Positions 1 through 11,807 of a stretch of 64,000 bases of DNA are shown here, one piece after another; the stretch's first letter is position 1; each line of letters opens with the position of its first letter. Made by a program: the position numbers and the translations under genes. Source of the stretch: Micromonospora sp. WMMD980 (GTDB taxonomy: Bacteria; Actinomycetota; Actinomycetes; Mycobacteriales; Micromonosporaceae); contig NZ_JARUBE010000003.1 of the NCBI RefSeq assembly GCF_029626035.1, positions 3,906,001-3,970,000 of the forward strand, read 5' to 3'. The notes beneath the pieces are model-generated. The model was given only the letters and a program-made list of their open reading frames with translations. It had not been told where the DNA came from and searched no databases.

Positions 1-216
1 TCATCGGTCCTCGTAGACGCTCGGTGTCGGTTGGCCTGGGGCGTCGGGGCGCCGCACTGCGCCCTGCGCCGATCCGTGCCATGGCCGTCGGGTGCGCCGG
101 GGCACCACACCAAGGATGGTAGGGCTCGGTCCGCTCCCGAGGTCCCGGAGTGCGGGGTGAGGGCCCTCACACAGGCCCGTCGCACGCCGGTCATCTCCCG
201 TTCACGTGCGCACGAC
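1..216. other. no gene recognised
   Basis: This is the stretch downstream of ilvC up to the window edge. A minus-strand frame of about 40 codons ends in TGA at 1-3, but it has no ribosome binding site and no recognisable protein. In related bacteria serA often follows ilvC, so this may be upstream DNA of a gene beyond the edge. I see nothing I can name. Confidence 0.4.
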
Positions 217-258
217 GGCCCGCGGCCCGACGCCGGGGAGAGCGTCGGGTCGCGGGCC
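217..258 (-). terminator. hairpin terminator after ilvC
   Basis: A 17-bp stem (217-233 with 242-258) with one G-U-type mismatch closes an 8-base loop, 16 bases past the ilvC stop. There is no T-run, as is common for actinobacterial terminators. It probably ends the ilvBNC transcript. Confidence 0.7.
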
Positions 259-273
259 GCGCGGCACCTCGGG

Positions 274-1861
<1,588 letters not shown>

Positions 1862-3781
1862 TTAGAGTTCGTCCTCATCGAACGCGGGGCGGACGCCCCG
1901 AGCGAACATGATCTCGTCGTTGCTGGTGCCGGCGGCCACCATCGGCCAGACCATCGCGTCCTTGCCGACCACGAAGTCGATGACCACCGGGGCGTCGTTG
2001 ATCGCCATCGCCGCCTCGATGGTCTTCTCCACGTCCTCGGCGTTCTCGCAGCGCAACCCGACGCAGCCGAGCGCCTCGGCCAGCTTCACGAAGTCCGGGA
2101 TGCGGTGCTTGTGCGTGCCCAGCTCGGTGTTCGAGTAGCGCTCCCCGTAGAACAGGGTCTGCCACTGCCGGACCATGCCCAAGTTGCCGTTGTTGATCAC
2201 GGCGACCTTGATCGGGATGCCCTCCAGCGCGCAGGTGGCCAACTCCTGGTTGGTCATCTGGAAGCAGCCGTCACCGTCCACCGCCCACACCGTGGTGTCG
2301 GGTCGGCCCACCTTCGCGCCCATCGCGGCCGGCACGGCGTAACCCATGGTGCCCAGGCCGCCGGAGTTGAGCCAGGTGTTCGGCTTCTCGTACGAGATGA
2401 ACTGGCTGGCCCACATCTGGTGCTGGCCGACGCCGGCCACGTAGACCGCGTCCGGCCCGGCGATCTCACCCAGCCGCTTGATGACGTGCTGCGGGGAGAG
2501 CGTGCCGTCGGCCGGCTCCTCGAAGCCGAGCGGGTAGCGCTCGCGCAGGTCGTCGAGCTGGGTCCACCACTCGGCCAGGTCGGCCGCCGGGTGGGTGGCC
2601 TGCTCGGCGGTCACCGCCGCGATCAGCTCGTCGATCACGTGCCGCGCGTCGCCCACGATCGGGACGTCGGCGTGCCGGTTCTTGCCGATCTCGGCCGGGT
2701 CGATGTCGGCGTGCACCACCGCGGCGTCCGGGGCGAACGAGTCCAGCTTGCCGGTCACCCGGTCGTCGAAGCGGGCGCCGAGCGCCACGATCAGGTCGGC
2801 CTTCTGCAGGCCGTAGACCGCGGCGACGGTGCCGTGCATGCCCGGCATGCCCAGGTGCTGGCGGTGCGAGTCGGGGAACGCGCCGAGCGCCATCAGCGTG
2901 GTGACCACCGGGATCCCGGTCTGCTCGGCCAGCCGGCGTAGCCCTTCGGTGGCGCCCGCCTTGAGCACGCCGCCGCCGACGTAGAGCACCGGCCGGCGGG
3001 CCGCGGTCATCAGCCGGGCCGCCTCGCGGATCTGCTTGCCGTGCGGGTGCAGGGTGGGCCGATAGCCGGGCAGGTCCAGGGTGGGCGGCCAGGCGAAGGT
3101 GGCCGGCGCCTGGAGGACGTCCTTGGGGATGTCGACGAGCACCGGGCCGGGCCGGCCGGTCGACGCCAGGTGGAACGCCTCGGCCAGCACCCGGGGGATC
3201 TCGTCGGCGGTCTGCACCAGGAAGTTGTGCTTGGTGATCGGCAGCGTGATGCCCTGGATGTCGGCCTCCTGGAAGGCGTCCGTGCCGATCGAGGGCCGGG
3301 CCACCTGGCCGGTGATCGCCACCATCGGCACCGAGTCCATGTAGGCGTCGGCGATCGGGGTGACCAGGTTGGTCGCGCCCGGACCGGAGGTGGCGATGCA
3401 GACGCCGACCCGGCCGGTGGCCTGCGCGTAGCCGGTGGCCGCGTGCCCGGCGCCCTGCTCGTGGCGGACCAGGATGTGCCGGACCGTGGAGTCGTAGAGC
3501 GGGTCGTACGCCGGCAGGATCGCGCCGCCGGGGATGCCGAAGACCACGTCGACGCCGAGCGCCTCGAGCGACCGCACCAGCGAGCCGGCGCCGGAGACCT
3601 GCGCGGTGGCGGGCTGTCGCACGGGGGCGGCGGCGTCCGCGCCGGCCGGAACGGCCCGGCTGCCGGCCGGGGCGGCGCCCGGGCGGGGGGCGGAAGCGTG
3701 GTCGGGGTCGCCGGCCGCGCCGGCGCCCGGGCGGGCCCGCCGGGCGGAGTGGGCGAGGGTCTCTGGCGTGGGTCTCGTCAT
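1862..3781 (-). CDS. ilvB: acetolactate synthase large (catalytic) subunit
   Basis: Thiamine diphosphate- and FAD-dependent enzyme that condenses pyruvate with pyruvate or 2-oxobutyrate, the first committed step of branched-chain amino acid synthesis. The 639 residues have three parts: a TPP PYR domain with the catalytic Glu in RHEQGAGH, a central domain, and a PP domain with the Mg-TPP motif starting VDGDGCFQM and ending INNGN. The first 60 or so residues are Ala/Pro-rich low complexity, as often in actinobacteria. ilvN follows directly. Upstream are a leader peptide and an intrinsic terminator, so expression is probably set by attenuation. Confidence 0.97.
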   Translation of the reverse strand: MTRPTPETLAHSARRARPGAGAAGDPDHASAPRPGAAPAGSRAVPAGADAAAPVRQPATAQVSGAGSLVRSLEALGVDVVFGIPGGAILPAYDPLYDSTVRHILVRHEQGAGHAATGYAQATGRVGVCIATSGPGATNLVTPIADAYMDSVPMVAITGQVARPSIGTDAFQEADIQGITLPITKHNFLVQTADEIPRVLAEAFHLASTGRPGPVLVDIPKDVLQAPATFAWPPTLDLPGYRPTLHPHGKQIREAARLMTAARRPVLYVGGGVLKAGATEGLRRLAEQTGIPVVTTLMALGAFPDSHRQHLGMPGMHGTVAAVYGLQKADLIVALGARFDDRVTGKLDSFAPDAAVVHADIDPAEIGKNRHADVPIVGDARHVIDELIAAVTAEQATHPAADLAEWWTQLDDLRERYPLGFEEPADGTLSPQHVIKRLGEIAGPDAVYVAGVGQHQMWASQFISYEKPNTWLNSGGLGTMGYAVPAAMGAKVGRPDTTVWAVDGDGCFQMTNQELATCALEGIPIKVAVINNGNLGMVRQWQTLFYGERYSNTELGTHKHRIPDFVKLAEALGCVGLRCENAEDVEKTIEAAMAINDAPVVIDFVVGKDAMVWPMVAAGTSNDEIMFARGVRPAFDEDEL

Positions 3782-3828
3782 GGCGGTTCAGGCCTTCGGC
3801 TGTGAGTGGGTGACGCGGGCGACGGCAA

Positions 3829-3859
3829 CAAAAAAGCCCACGTGCAGGATGCACGGGGC
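3829..3859 (-). terminator. attenuator terminator in the ilvB leader
   Basis: Read on the minus strand, a GC-rich stem (3850-3859 with 3836-3846, one bulged base, three-base loop) is followed at once by six T (3830-3835). It lies 48 bases before the ilvB start and after a short leader peptide, so it is placed to stop transcription before ilvB rather than after a gene. Confidence 0.85.
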
Positions 3860-3860
3860 C

Positions 3861-3887
3861 AGCGCACTCTCAGGAGGAGAGTGCGCT
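3861..3887 (-). promoter_or_regulatory. upstream leader hairpin (pause/anti-attenuator arm)
   Basis: A perfect 11-bp stem (3861-3871 with 3877-3887) with a five-base loop sits between the leader peptide stop and the terminator. The leader TGA (3887-3889) touches the base of the stem. A ribosome stalled on the Val/Leu codons just upstream would disturb it. The freed GUGCG of its second arm can pair about five bases with UGCAC of the terminator. The last point is inference from base pairing only. Confidence 0.7.
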
Positions 3888-3922
3888 CAGGTAAGTACTC
3901 GCAGCGACCGGTTCGACGACAT
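3887..3922 (-). CDS. ilvBNC leader peptide
   Basis: An 11-residue open frame, MSSNRSLRVLT. It contains Leu-Arg-Val-Leu, in which Val is GTA and the second Leu is CTT, codons that are rare in this genome. It stops right at the first leader hairpin and is followed by an intrinsic terminator and ilvB. This is the arrangement of branched-chain amino acid attenuators: slow decoding of Leu/Val codons would keep the downstream genes on. The ribosome binding site is weak (GGCTTAG before the ATG). It starts 5 bases after the stop of the upstream GGDEF-EAL gene. Confidence 0.7.
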   Translation of the reverse strand: MSSNRSLRVLT

Positions 3923-3926
3923 GCGG

Positions 3927-6362
3927 CTAAGCCTGACGCATCTCACGCGATGAGTCAACTGATCCCACATTCTGGTTCACGGACGTGGGCGTGTCGCCCG
4001 CCGGCACCGCCCCCGCACCCGGTGCGAGCTGCGACGACGCGTCACCTGGGGGGCGCGGGGCGGGTGGGTTGTTGCGCAGCCGGGGCAGCAGCGGCGACGG
4101 GCCGGGCATCGGCGGGGGCGGCGGCGCGGGCGGGAGCGGCGCGGGCCGGTTGCCCGGCGCGGTGGCCGCCTCCAGCATCGCCTCCAGGTGCTCGGCCGGC
4201 ACCCCCCAGCCGAAGAGCGCGCCCTGGCCGAAGCGGCAACCGGCGGCCACCACGGCGGCCAGCTCGGTGGGGTTGGTGACGCCCTCGGCGATCACCTCCA
4301 GCCCGAACTGGTGGCCGAGTCGCATGACGATGTCGACCATCGGCGCGAACGCCGGACCCTCCCGGCCGACCGGCCGCACCGGCTCGTGCTCGGCGACCAG
4401 GCCGTGATCGATCTTCAGGATGTCGATCGGCAGCCGGCGCAGCTGCCCCAGCGAGGAGTAGCCCGCGCCGAAGTCGTCGAGCGCGATGCGCACCCCGGTC
4501 AGCCGCAATGCGGTCAACCGCCGGATCAGCTCGTCCAGGTCGGTGGCGACGGCGTGCTCGGTCACCTCCAGCACCAGCCGCTGCGGCGGCACGTGGTGCG
4601 CGCGCAGCGCGTCGGCGACCTGGACCACGTATTCCGGGGCGTGCAGCTCGCGCGGCGACACGTTCACCGACACCCAGACGTCGTGCCCGTCGGCCAACCA
4701 CCGGGAGAGCTGGTAGCAGGCCTGGTGCAGCACCCACACGCCGAGCTTGGCGATCATCCCGCACTCCTCGGCGAGCGGGATGAACTCGTCCGGCCGGACG
4801 TTGCCCAGCTCCGGGTGGTGCCAGCGCAGCAGCGCCTCGGCGCCGACCGGCCGGACCGAGGGCAGCGAGGCCACCGGCTGGAAGACCAGCCGCAGCTCGT
4901 CCCGCTCGATCGCGCCGCGCAACTCGTGCTCCAGCCGGGTCCGCCGACTGAGCAACTGGTCGTAGGTGGCGTCGTAGCGCTCGATCCGGTTCTTGCCGCG
5001 CTGCTTGGCGTAGCGCAGCGCCAGGTCGGCGTTGCGCAGCAGCAGCTCGACGTCGTGGTCGCCGTGGCTGCCGGCCACCCCGATGCTGACCGAGAGGAAG
5101 ACCGACCCGTCCGCCTCCTCGTAGGGGCGGCCGAGCACCCCGAGCAGCCGGTCGGCCACCGGGCCCGGCTCGGCCGAGCCGTGCATCAGCACCGCGAACT
5201 CGTCACCGCCCAGCCGGGCGGCGAGATCACCCGGGCGCAGGTTGCCGCGCAGCCGCCGGCCCACCTCGGCCAGCACCGCGTCGCCCACGTCGTGCCCGCG
5301 CATGTCGTTGACGTTCTTGAAGCCGTCCAGGTCGAGCCCGAGCAGCACGCAGGGAACGCCGGTCTCGGCGCACCGGTGCAGCGCGCGCAGCAGGCCGCGC
5401 CGGTTGGCCAGGCCGGTGAGCGGGTCGGTGTGCGCCAACTCGCGGAAGTGCGCCTCCCGCTCGGCCAGCCGGACGGCATAGCCCCGGACGTCGTTGAGGG
5501 CCAGGTATTGCCGGGCCACCAGCGCGAACCCCTCGACGCTGCCGGCCCCGATGCCGTAACCGTCGAACCGGCCGCCCTGGACGAGGTGGTACATCGCGGA
5601 GGCGGCGATGGCGAACATCGGCACGAACGCGTACTCGCCGTCGCGGCGGATCAGGTCGACGTCGAAGCGGGTCGCGTCGGCCCGGCGGGCGGTGACCGCG
5701 ACCGCGAGCAGCCCGACGGCGGTCACCGCGGCGCCGGCCGCGAGCATGCCCGGGCCGCCCTGGCAGAGCCCGGCCGACACCCCCAGCCCGCCGGCGGTCA
5801 CCGCGATCGCGCCGGCGCCCAGCAGGGTCAGCCAGCCGCGCGGTGGCGCGGCCCGCAGCACCAGGATCAGCGTCAGCCCGGCGGTGAGCGCGGCGCTGAC
5901 GGTGGCCAGCAGTATCGGCAGGCAGCCCCTCGGGGTGGCCGCGCCGAGCAGGCGGGTCGGCTCGCTGAACGCCACCCAGCCGACGAACCAGAGCGCGGTG
6001 GCCATGATGACGCCGTCGAGGAGCAACCGGGCGGTGGCGGCCCGGGTCGCGGCCGCGCCGGGCAGCCGGAGCAGCGCCGCGCCGAGGCCCACCGCCGCCA
6101 CCGTGGTGGCCGCCGTGACGAGCGTGGCCCAGCCGGTGCGCTGGCCCTGCCGGTGCGCCCAGTGGTCGCCGGCGAGCAGCAGGCCGACGAGACCGAGGAG
6201 CAGGGCGGCCAGGGCGACCGCGCCGGACACGGCCAACAGCACGTGGGCCTGCCGCCGCGGACAGACGCGGCGGCGGGCCGACCTGACGAGCAGCACGGCG
6301 GCGCCGGCCGCGACGACAGCGCTCAGCGCCGCGACGGCGACCATCCCCGGGGACGACTGCAC
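3927..6362 (-). CDS. membrane GGDEF-EAL protein (c-di-GMP synthesis/breakdown)
   Basis: An 811-residue membrane protein. Residues 1-225 hold about seven hydrophobic segments. A GGDEF domain (about 306-460) has an intact GGDEF at 385-389 and an inhibitory RxxD site (RPGD, 376-379) exactly five residues before it. An EAL domain (about 485-735) has EALLRW at 509-514, EVTE near 600, [10 protein letters not shown] from 629, LKID and the late VIAEG. All key residues of both activities are present, so either could work. The C-terminal 80 residues are Pro-rich and disordered-looking. The ilvBNC leader starts just past its stop, so the ilv promoter probably lies inside its 3' end. The input signal is unknown. 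Confidence 0.93.
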   Translation of the reverse strand: MQSSPGMVAVAALSAVVAAGAAVLLVRSARRRVCPRRQAHVLLAVSGAVALAALLLGLVGLLLAGDHWAHRQGQRTGWATLVTAATTVAAVGLGAALLRLPGAAATRAATARLLLDGVIMATALWFVGWVAFSEPTRLLGAATPRGCLPILLATVSAALTAGLTLILVLRAAPPRGWLTLLGAGAIAVTAGGLGVSAGLCQGGPGMLAAGAAVTAVGLLAVAVTARRADATRFDVDLIRRDGEYAFVPMFAIAASAMYHLVQGGRFDGYGIGAGSVEGFALVARQYLALNDVRGYAVRLAEREAHFRELAHTDPLTGLANRRGLLRALHRCAETGVPCVLLGLDLDGFKNVNDMRGHDVGDAVLAEVGRRLRGNLRPGDLAARLGGDEFAVLMHGSAEPGPVADRLLGVLGRPYEEADGSVFLSVSIGVAGSHGDHDVELLLRNADLALRYAKQRGKNRIERYDATYDQLLSRRTRLEHELRGAIERDELRLVFQPVASLPSVRPVGAEALLRWHHPELGNVRPDEFIPLAEECGMIAKLGVWVLHQACYQLSRWLADGHDVWVSVNVSPRELHAPEYVVQVADALRAHHVPPQRLVLEVTEHAVATDLDELIRRLTALRLTGVRIALDDFGAGYSSLGQLRRLPIDILKIDHGLVAEHEPVRPVGREGPAFAPMVDIVMRLGHQFGLEVIAEGVTNPTELAAVVAAGCRFGQGALFGWGVPAEHLEAMLEAATAPGNRPAPLPPAPPPPPMPGPSPLLPRLRNNPPAPRPPGDASSQLAPGAGAVPAGDTPTSVNQNVGSVDSSREMRQA

Positions 6363-6472
6363 GCGTCAACTCTGCCGGATCCGCGCCCTCCGTGGGGCAC
6401 CGGGTGTGCAACTGTTGGGACACAGGGTGCACGGCCGGGATCCGCCGGGCCGGCGGTGTCAGACTGGTACGC

Positions 6473-8320
6473 ATGCCTGAGCTGCGGTCGAGGACATCCA
6501 CCCATGGTCGGACGATGGCCGGCGCCCGGGCCCTCTGGCGGGCCACCGGGATGACCGACAACGACTTCGGTAAGCCGATCGTCGCCATCGCGAACAGTTT
6601 CACCCAGTTCGTACCCGGTCACGTGCACCTGAAGGACCTCGGCGGCCTGGTCGCCGAGGCGGTGGCCGAGGCCGGCGGCGTGGGTCGGGAGTTCAACACG
6701 ATCGCCGTGGACGACGGCATCGCCATGGGCCACGGCGGCATGCTCTACTCGCTGCCCAGCCGGGAGCTGATCGCCGACGCGGTGGAATACATGGTCAACG
6801 CGCACTGCGCGGACGCCCTGGTCTGCATCTCCAACTGCGACAAGATCACCCCGGGCATGCTGCTCGCCGCGCTGCGGCTGAACATCCCGACCGTCTTCGT
6901 CTCCGGCGGCCCGATGGAGGCCGGCAAGACGGTGGCGATCGAGGGCGTGGTCCACTCCAAGATCGACCTGATCGACGCCATGATCGCCTCCTCGAACGAG
7001 GCGGTCACCGACGACCAGCTCGGCGAGATCGAACGCTCCGCGTGCCCGACCTGCGGGTCCTGCTCCGGCATGTTCACCGCCAACTCGATGAACTGCCTGA
7101 CCGAGGCGATCGGCCTGGCGCTGCCCGGCAACGGGTCGACGCTGGCCACCCACGCCGCCCGCCGGTCACTCTTCGTCGAGGCCGGCCGGACCGCCGTGGA
7201 GATCGCCAAGCGCTGGTACGACGAGGACGACGCCTCGGTGCTGCCCCGCGCGATCGCCGGCCGGGCCGCGTTCGAGAACGCGGTCGCCCTCGACGTCGCC
7301 ATGGGCGGCTCGACGAACACGATCCTGCACCTGCTCGCCGCCGCCCGCGAGGCGGAACTGGACTTCGACGTGACGGACATCGACGCCGTCTCCCGGCGGG
7401 TGCCGTGCCTGGCCAAGGTCGCCCCGAACTCGCCGAACTACCACATGGAGGACGTGCACCGCGCCGGCGGCATCCCGGCCATCCTCGGCGAACTGGACCG
7501 CGCCGGCCTGCTCCACCGGGACGTGCGCGCGGTGCACTCCCCCTCGCTGGACCGGTGGCTCGCCGACTGGGACGTCCGGGGCGGCAAGGCCACCCGAGAG
7601 GCGGTCGAACTGTTCCACGCCGCGCCCGGCGGCGTGCGCACCACCGAGCCGTTCTCCACCACCAACCGCTGGTCGTCGCTGGACACCGACGCGGCCGGCG
7701 GCTGCATCCGCGACCTGGAACACGCCTACAGCGCCGACGGCGGGCTGGCCATCCTGCACGGCAACCTCGCCCCGGACGGCTGCGTGGTGAAGACCGCCGG
7801 GGTGCCCGAGGAGTGCCTGACGTTCCGCGGCCCGGCGAAGGTCTACGAGTCGCAGGACGACGCGGTGACCGCGATCCTCGCCAAGCAGGTGGTCGCCGGC
7901 GACGTGGTGGTGATCCGCTACGAGGGCCCCAAGGGCGGCCCCGGCATGCAGGAGATGCTCTACCCCACCTCGTTCCTCAAGGGCCGCGGCCTGGGCCGGG
8001 CCTGTGCGCTGCTCACCGACGGCCGGTTCTCCGGCGGCACCTCCGGCCTGTCCATCGGGCACGCCTCCCCGGAGGCCGCATCCGGCGGGCTGATCGCGCT
8101 GGTGCGCGACGGCGACGAGATCGTCATCGACATCCCCGGCCGCTCCATCGAGCTGAACGTGCCGGCCGACGAGCTGACCGCCCGCCGGGTGGCCGAGGAG
8201 AAGCGCGACCGCCCCTACACCCCGCTCGACCGCCAACGCCCGGTCTCGGCCGCGCTGCGCGCGTACGCCTCGATGGCCACCTCCGCCAGCGACGGCGCCT
8301 ACCGCCGCGTCCCGGAGTAA
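6473..8320 (+). CDS. ilvD: dihydroxy-acid dehydratase
   Basis: Third step of branched-chain amino acid synthesis: dehydration of dihydroxy-isovalerate and -methylvalerate, using an Fe-S cluster. The 615 residues carry the IlvD/Edd signatures: [10 protein letters not shown] with a cluster Cys, [20 protein letters not shown] with further Cys residues, and a C-terminal [20 protein letters not shown] chose the ATG at 6473 (MPELRSRTS) because it matches the usual N-terminus of the family. The frame opens further upstream but has no ribosome site there. It is transcribed away from the GGDEF-EAL gene and is not in the ilvBNC operon. Confidence 0.97.
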   Translation: MPELRSRTSTHGRTMAGARALWRATGMTDNDFGKPIVAIANSFTQFVPGHVHLKDLGGLVAEAVAEAGGVGREFNTIAVDDGIAMGHGGMLYSLPSRELIADAVEYMVNAHCADALVCISNCDKITPGMLLAALRLNIPTVFVSGGPMEAGKTVAIEGVVHSKIDLIDAMIASSNEAVTDDQLGEIERSACPTCGSCSGMFTANSMNCLTEAIGLALPGNGSTLATHAARRSLFVEAGRTAVEIAKRWYDEDDASVLPRAIAGRAAFENAVALDVAMGGSTNTILHLLAAAREAELDFDVTDIDAVSRRVPCLAKVAPNSPNYHMEDVHRAGGIPAILGELDRAGLLHRDVRAVHSPSLDRWLADWDVRGGKATREAVELFHAAPGGVRTTEPFSTTNRWSSLDTDAAGGCIRDLEHAYSADGGLAILHGNLAPDGCVVKTAGVPEECLTFRGPAKVYESQDDAVTAILAKQVVAGDVVVIRYEGPKGGPGMQEMLYPTSFLKGRGLGRACALLTDGRFSGGTSGLSIGHASPEAASGGLIALVRDGDEIVIDIPGRSIELNVPADELTARRVAEEKRDRPYTPLDRQRPVSAALRAYASMATSASDGAYRRVPE

Positions 8321-8370
8321 GGCGGGGCCCCCGCTTAACGCCTCCGGTACAGGCGGGGCCCCTTTTTAAC
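8319..8370. repeat. paired GGGGCCCC dyad repeat, copy 1
   Basis: Two GGGGCCCC-centred palindromes joined by a TACCGGAG-type spacer and flanked by GTTAA (read on the minus strand). It starts at the ilvD stop codon. The same design recurs at 9311, 28081 and 57505. It is also able to form hairpins and may serve as a terminator. Confidence 0.8.
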
Positions 8371-8381
8371 ACCGCCGCCGG

Positions 8382-8387
8382 TAGGGT
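8382..8387 (+). promoter_or_regulatory. -10-like TAGGGT, leaderless start
   Basis: TAGGGT ends 8 bases before the GTG at 8396, fitting a transcript that starts at or next to the start codon. Confidence 0.45.
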
Positions 8388-8395
8388 CCGGCGGC

Positions 8396-9118
8396 GTGGA
8401 TACGACGGTGAGCTACGCGCGACTGGTCCGACCGGCGATCGACCGGGTCTACGTGGGCGCCCGCTGGGCCGCCCGGCCCCGGATGGAGGCGTTCTACGCC
8501 GAACGCGGCTGCGACCTCGGCGCGGAGAACAGCTTCTTCTCCGGCGTGCTGGCCCGGCCGATGCCGGCCGAAGCCCTCGCCGACGGCCTGGTCTACACCG
8601 ACGGCGACATGAGCCGGGAGCTGGAGCAGGGCATCTTCGTCCGGGACGACGAGGGCGCCTGGCACCTGACCGAGCTGGGCCGGGAGCTGGCGCTGTTCGC
8701 CCAGCGGGCCACCGGCGAGGCCGCCGAGGAGAAGTGGGCGACGCTGCCCGGCGTGCTGCCCGGCCTGACCATCGTGCCCCGGCTGGCCGAACTGGTCGGC
8801 CGGGTGCTGGAACACGGGCAGGCCACCGGCGGACCGGCATTCCAGGCCATGTCCCCGCCGTACGAGCCGGACGACGCCTCGCCCGCGCTGCTGCTGGTCA
8901 CCCGGCTGGGCTCGCTGCGGCACCACCGCGCGGACGCGCACCGGGCCGCGTGGCGGGTCGCCGGGCTGACCGCCGACGGGATCAGGACGCTGCCGGACGG
9001 GCCGGAGCGCGCCGCGATCGAGGCCGACACCGACCGCCGCGACGAGCCGGCGTACGCGGCGCTCAGTGCGGCCGAGCGCTGGGAGTTGCTGTCCGGGCTG
9101 GCCGCCCTGCCCAACTAG
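8396..9118 (+). CDS. conserved actinobacterial protein of unknown function
   Basis: A 240-residue cytoplasmic protein with no signal peptide or membrane segment. The middle (about 70-110: EQGIFVRDDEGAWHLTELGRELALFAQRATGEA) looks like the wing of a winged-helix domain with a LTELGREL helix, as in MarR/PadR-like proteins. The C-terminal third (LVTRLGSLRHHRADAHRAAWRVAGLT) resembles the tail of helix-turn-helix-associated SCO6745-type proteins, from memory. I cannot assign a function. The start is GTG, with a -10-like TAGGGT 8 bases upstream and no clear ribosome site. Confidence 0.8.
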   Translation: MDTTVSYARLVRPAIDRVYVGARWAARPRMEAFYAERGCDLGAENSFFSGVLARPMPAEALADGLVYTDGDMSRELEQGIFVRDDEGAWHLTELGRELALFAQRATGEAAEEKWATLPGVLPGLTIVPRLAELVGRVLEHGQATGGPAFQAMSPPYEPDDASPALLLVTRLGSLRHHRADAHRAAWRVAGLTADGIRTLPDGPERAAIEADTDRRDEPAYAALSAAERWELLSGLAALPN

Positions 9119-9273
9119 CCGTCGTCGCCCGGCCCGCCGGCCGGGTCCGTGCCATCGGCGGGCAGGCCGGCCTCCGCCGGCCACGCCTGCGGGGCGTCCC
9201 GTTCCTCGGGCGTCGCGTGCTCGGGGTCGGCACCCCCGGCATGGTCCTCGGATAGCTCCACCGGATCAGTCAT
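9115..9273 (-). CDS. small acidic hypothetical protein
   Basis: A 52-residue frame beginning MTDPVELSEDHAGG and rich in Asp, Glu, Pro, Ala and Gly, so probably disordered. It overlaps the last four bases of the upstream plus-strand gene end to end. It has no recognised domain, and the bias could reflect the reverse of GC-rich DNA. The start MTDPVELSED looks gene-like. The longer start at 9300 is less likely. I give it moderate support. Confidence 0.45.
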   Translation of the reverse strand: MTDPVELSEDHAGGADPEHATPEERDAPQAWPAEAGLPADGTDPAGGPGDDG

Positions 9274-9310
9274 GGCGTCCGGATACCCGCCCCGCTCCAC
9301 CCGAACCGGA

Positions 9311-9365
9311 GTGTTAACAGGGGCCCCCGCCTATGCAGAATGTGTTAAGCGGGGGCCCCTCCTTA
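9311..9365. repeat. paired GGGGCCCC dyad repeat, copy 2
   Basis: GTGTTAACAGGGGCCCCC and GTGTTAAGCGGGGGCCCC arranged as two direct units in 55 bases. The last three bases are the stop codon of the beta-mannosidase gene (minus strand), so it immediately follows that operon. Confidence 0.8.
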
Positions 9366-11807
9366 CATGTTCACGCAGCGCAGGACCGGGCGGCGCGTCA
9401 GCGCCGTCGCGTCCAGCGGGCGCGCCGCGTGCACCGTGAACACCGCCCTCTCGCCCGGCAGCAGCGTCACCAGCGCCGCGTCGGCCTGCGCGGACGGATC
9501 CAGCCGGTCGGGGAACAGCGTCAGGTCGCGCAGCACCGTCCGGGCGGTCACCCGCACCCGCTGGCCGCCGTCCGCCGGCTCGACCGTCGCGTCCCACTCC
9601 GCCGCCGGCCACTCGACGTCGCGGTCCTCGGCGAAGAACCACAGCGCGCGCTCCGCGGTGTCGCCGGCCGCCGCGACCAGCAGCTCCCGGCGGGCCTCGT
9701 CCGGCCGCGCCAGCTCCGCCGGCAGCGCCAGCACCACCGAGGAGTACGCCGGGACGTCGAGGTCGACCGAGGTCTTCGCCCTCGGCTCCCCGGTGAGGGT
9801 GAGCCGGGTGACAGTGGCCGGCGCGGTCCACGCCTCGGCGGTCTCGTTCACCGCGACCAACGCCAGCCCGCCGTCGCGGGGCTGCACGGTGAGCAGCCGG
9901 TCGGCATAGGCGCGGCGCAGCGCGTACCACAGGGGTTTGCGCCGGCCGTCGCCGTCGACGGCGGCCCAGGAGGTGACCGGCCAACAGTCGTTGAGCTGCC
10001 AGACGATGGTGCCCATGCAGACCGGCCGGTGCGAGCGGAAGTGCTCGACACCGAGCTGGATGGCGCGGGCCTGGTTGAGCTGGGTGTAGTAGTGCCAGTC
10101 TTCGAAGTCGGCGGGCGGCGGCAGGTGGGCGTCGAGGCCGCGCTGAAGCTTGCGGTCCCCGTCGGCCGCCTTCTGGTGATGGGCCATGCCGGGCGAATCG
10201 TGGGCGAGCGGCTCGTCCGAGATGGACCGACGCAGTGTCGCGTACGCGGGTGGCGCCTGGTAGCCGAACTCGGCGACGAAGCGTGGCACGTACTCGCGGT
10301 ACTTGGTGTAGTCGTCGTCGTTCCACACGTCCCAGATGTGCATGGTGCCGTGCGCCGGGTCGTTGGGGTGCAGGTCCTCACGACCGGACCAGGGGCTGCC
10401 CGGCCAGTAGGGCACGGTCGGGTCGAGTTCGCCGACGATCGCGGGCAGCAGCTCCAGGTAGTAGCCGCGCCCCCAGGTGCGGCCGGCGAGCGGCTCCTGC
10501 CAGTCCCAGTCGTGCCAGCCCCAGATGTTCTCGTTGTTGCCGGTCCAGAGCACCAGCGACGGGTGGCCGGCGAGGCGGGCGACCTGTTCCCGCGCCTCCG
10601 CCTCGACCTCGGTGCGGAACGGCTCCTCCTCCGGGTAGGCCGCGCAGGCGAACAGGAAGTCCTGCTGCACCAGCAGCCCCAGTTCGTCGGCCAGCTCGTA
10701 GAAGTCGTCCGACTCGTAGCGGCCGCCGCCCCAGATCCGCAGCAGGTTGATGTTCGCCTCGACCGCCTGGCCGAACCGCTCGGCGAGGCGCGCCCGGGTG
10801 ACCCGGTTGGGGAACGCGTCGTCGGGGATCCAGTTGACGCCCTTGACGAAGACCGGCACGTCGTTGACGTGCAGTGTGAACGGGGTGCCGTGGGCGTCGG
10901 GCGTGGTGTCCAGCCGGACCGAGCGGAAGCCGATCCGGCGGGCGGTGGCGTCCAGGTCCCGGCCGTCGGCGGCGTGCAGCGTCACGTGGAGGTCGTGCAA
11001 CGGCTGGTCGCCGTAGCCGACCGGCCACCACAGCTCCGGGTCGGGCACGGTGAGCGTGAGCACGGCGGCCCGCTCCCCCGCCGGCACGGTGACGTCGGCG
11101 GCCACGCCGGCGACGGTGGCGCGTACGGTCAGCGGCTCGTCGCCGGCCCGCTCCAGGTCGACGTGCAGCTCCACCCGGCCGGCGCCGTCGGCCACGGTGA
11201 CCAGCGGCCGCACCGACGCGAGCCGGCCGGTGGACCAGGCGTGCAGCCCGATCTCCTGCCAGATGCCGGCGGTGACCACCGTCGGTCCCCAGTCCCAGCC
11301 GAAGTTGCAGGCGGTCTTGCGGATGAAGTGGAACGGCTCCGGGTACGCGTTGGGGCGGTCACCGAGCCGGTCCCGGTGCGCCTCCGCGTAGCGGTAGGGC
11401 GAGTCGAACCGTACGGCCAGGGTGTTCTCGCCGGGGAGCAGCAGCGACCGGACGTCGAACCGGTACCCGCGATGCTGGTTCTCGGTGCGCCCGACCTCGA
11501 CGCCGTTGAGGATGACCGTGGCGACCGTGTCCAGTCCGGCGCAGACCAGGTCCACCCGGTCGGCGTCGTCGCCCGGCCGCCACTCGAACGTGGTCGCGTA
11601 GCGCCAGTCGGTGCGCCCGATCCACAGCAGGCGGTTCTCGTTGTCGTCGAGGTACGGGTCGGGGATGAGGCCGGCGGCGAGCAGGTCGGTGTGCACGCAT
11701 CCGGGCACTGTCGCCGGCACCTCGATCCCGGCGATCTCCGGCGGCACCTGCGGGCCGGGCTCGGCCCGCAGCGTCCAACCCTCGTGCCGCAGCGTGGAAC
11801 GGCTCAC
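9363..11807 (-). CDS. beta-mannosidase, glycoside hydrolase family 2
   Basis: Probably cleaves terminal beta-mannose residues from oligosaccharides imported by the adjacent ABC transporter. The 814 residues have no signal peptide, so it acts in the cytoplasm. The order is a GH2 sugar-binding N-domain (WRYATTFEWRP), an immunoglobulin-like domain and a TIM barrel. The acid/base Glu is in WTGNNENIW (about residue 425) and the nucleophile Glu in VAEFGYQ (about 513), both as in beta-mannosidases. The GTG start overlaps the permease stop as GTGA, so translation is coupled. Beta-galactosidase or beta-glucuronidase is less likely given the NNENIW and EFGYQ motifs. Confidence 0.9.
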   Translation of the reverse strand: MSRSTLRHEGWTLRAEPGPQVPPEIAGIEVPATVPGCVHTDLLAAGLIPDPYLDDNENRLLWIGRTDWRYATTFEWRPGDDADRVDLVCAGLDTVATVILNGVEVGRTENQHRGYRFDVRSLLLPGENTLAVRFDSPYRYAEAHRDRLGDRPNAYPEPFHFIRKTACNFGWDWGPTVVTAGIWQEIGLHAWSTGRLASVRPLVTVADGAGRVELHVDLERAGDEPLTVRATVAGVAADVTVPAGERAAVLTLTVPDPELWWPVGYGDQPLHDLHVTLHAADGRDLDATARRIGFRSVRLDTTPDAHGTPFTLHVNDVPVFVKGVNWIPDDAFPNRVTRARLAERFGQAVEANINLLRIWGGGRYESDDFYELADELGLLVQQDFLFACAAYPEEEPFRTEVEAEAREQVARLAGHPSLVLWTGNNENIWGWHDWDWQEPLAGRTWGRGYYLELLPAIVGELDPTVPYWPGSPWSGREDLHPNDPAHGTMHIWDVWNDDDYTKYREYVPRFVAEFGYQAPPAYATLRRSISDEPLAHDSPGMAHHQKAADGDRKLQRGLDAHLPPPADFEDWHYYTQLNQARAIQLGVEHFRSHRPVCMGTIVWQLNDCWPVTSWAAVDGDGRRKPLWYALRRAYADRLLTVQPRDGGLALVAVNETAEAWTAPATVTRLTLTGEPRAKTSVDLDVPAYSSVVLALPAELARPDEARRELLVAAAGDTAERALWFFAEDRDVEWPAAEWDATVEPADGGQRVRVTARTVLRDLTLFPDRLDPSAQADAALVTLLPGERAVFTVHAARPLDATALTRRPVLRCVNM

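Noticed and set aside
1..120. Minus-strand frame ending at position 1 as a possible gene
   Set aside because: About 40 codons, Arg/Pro-rich, no ribosome site and no family.
4188..6554. 788-codon plus-strand frame over the first GGDEF-EAL gene
   Set aside because: Shadow frame; the minus strand has complete GGDEF and EAL motifs.
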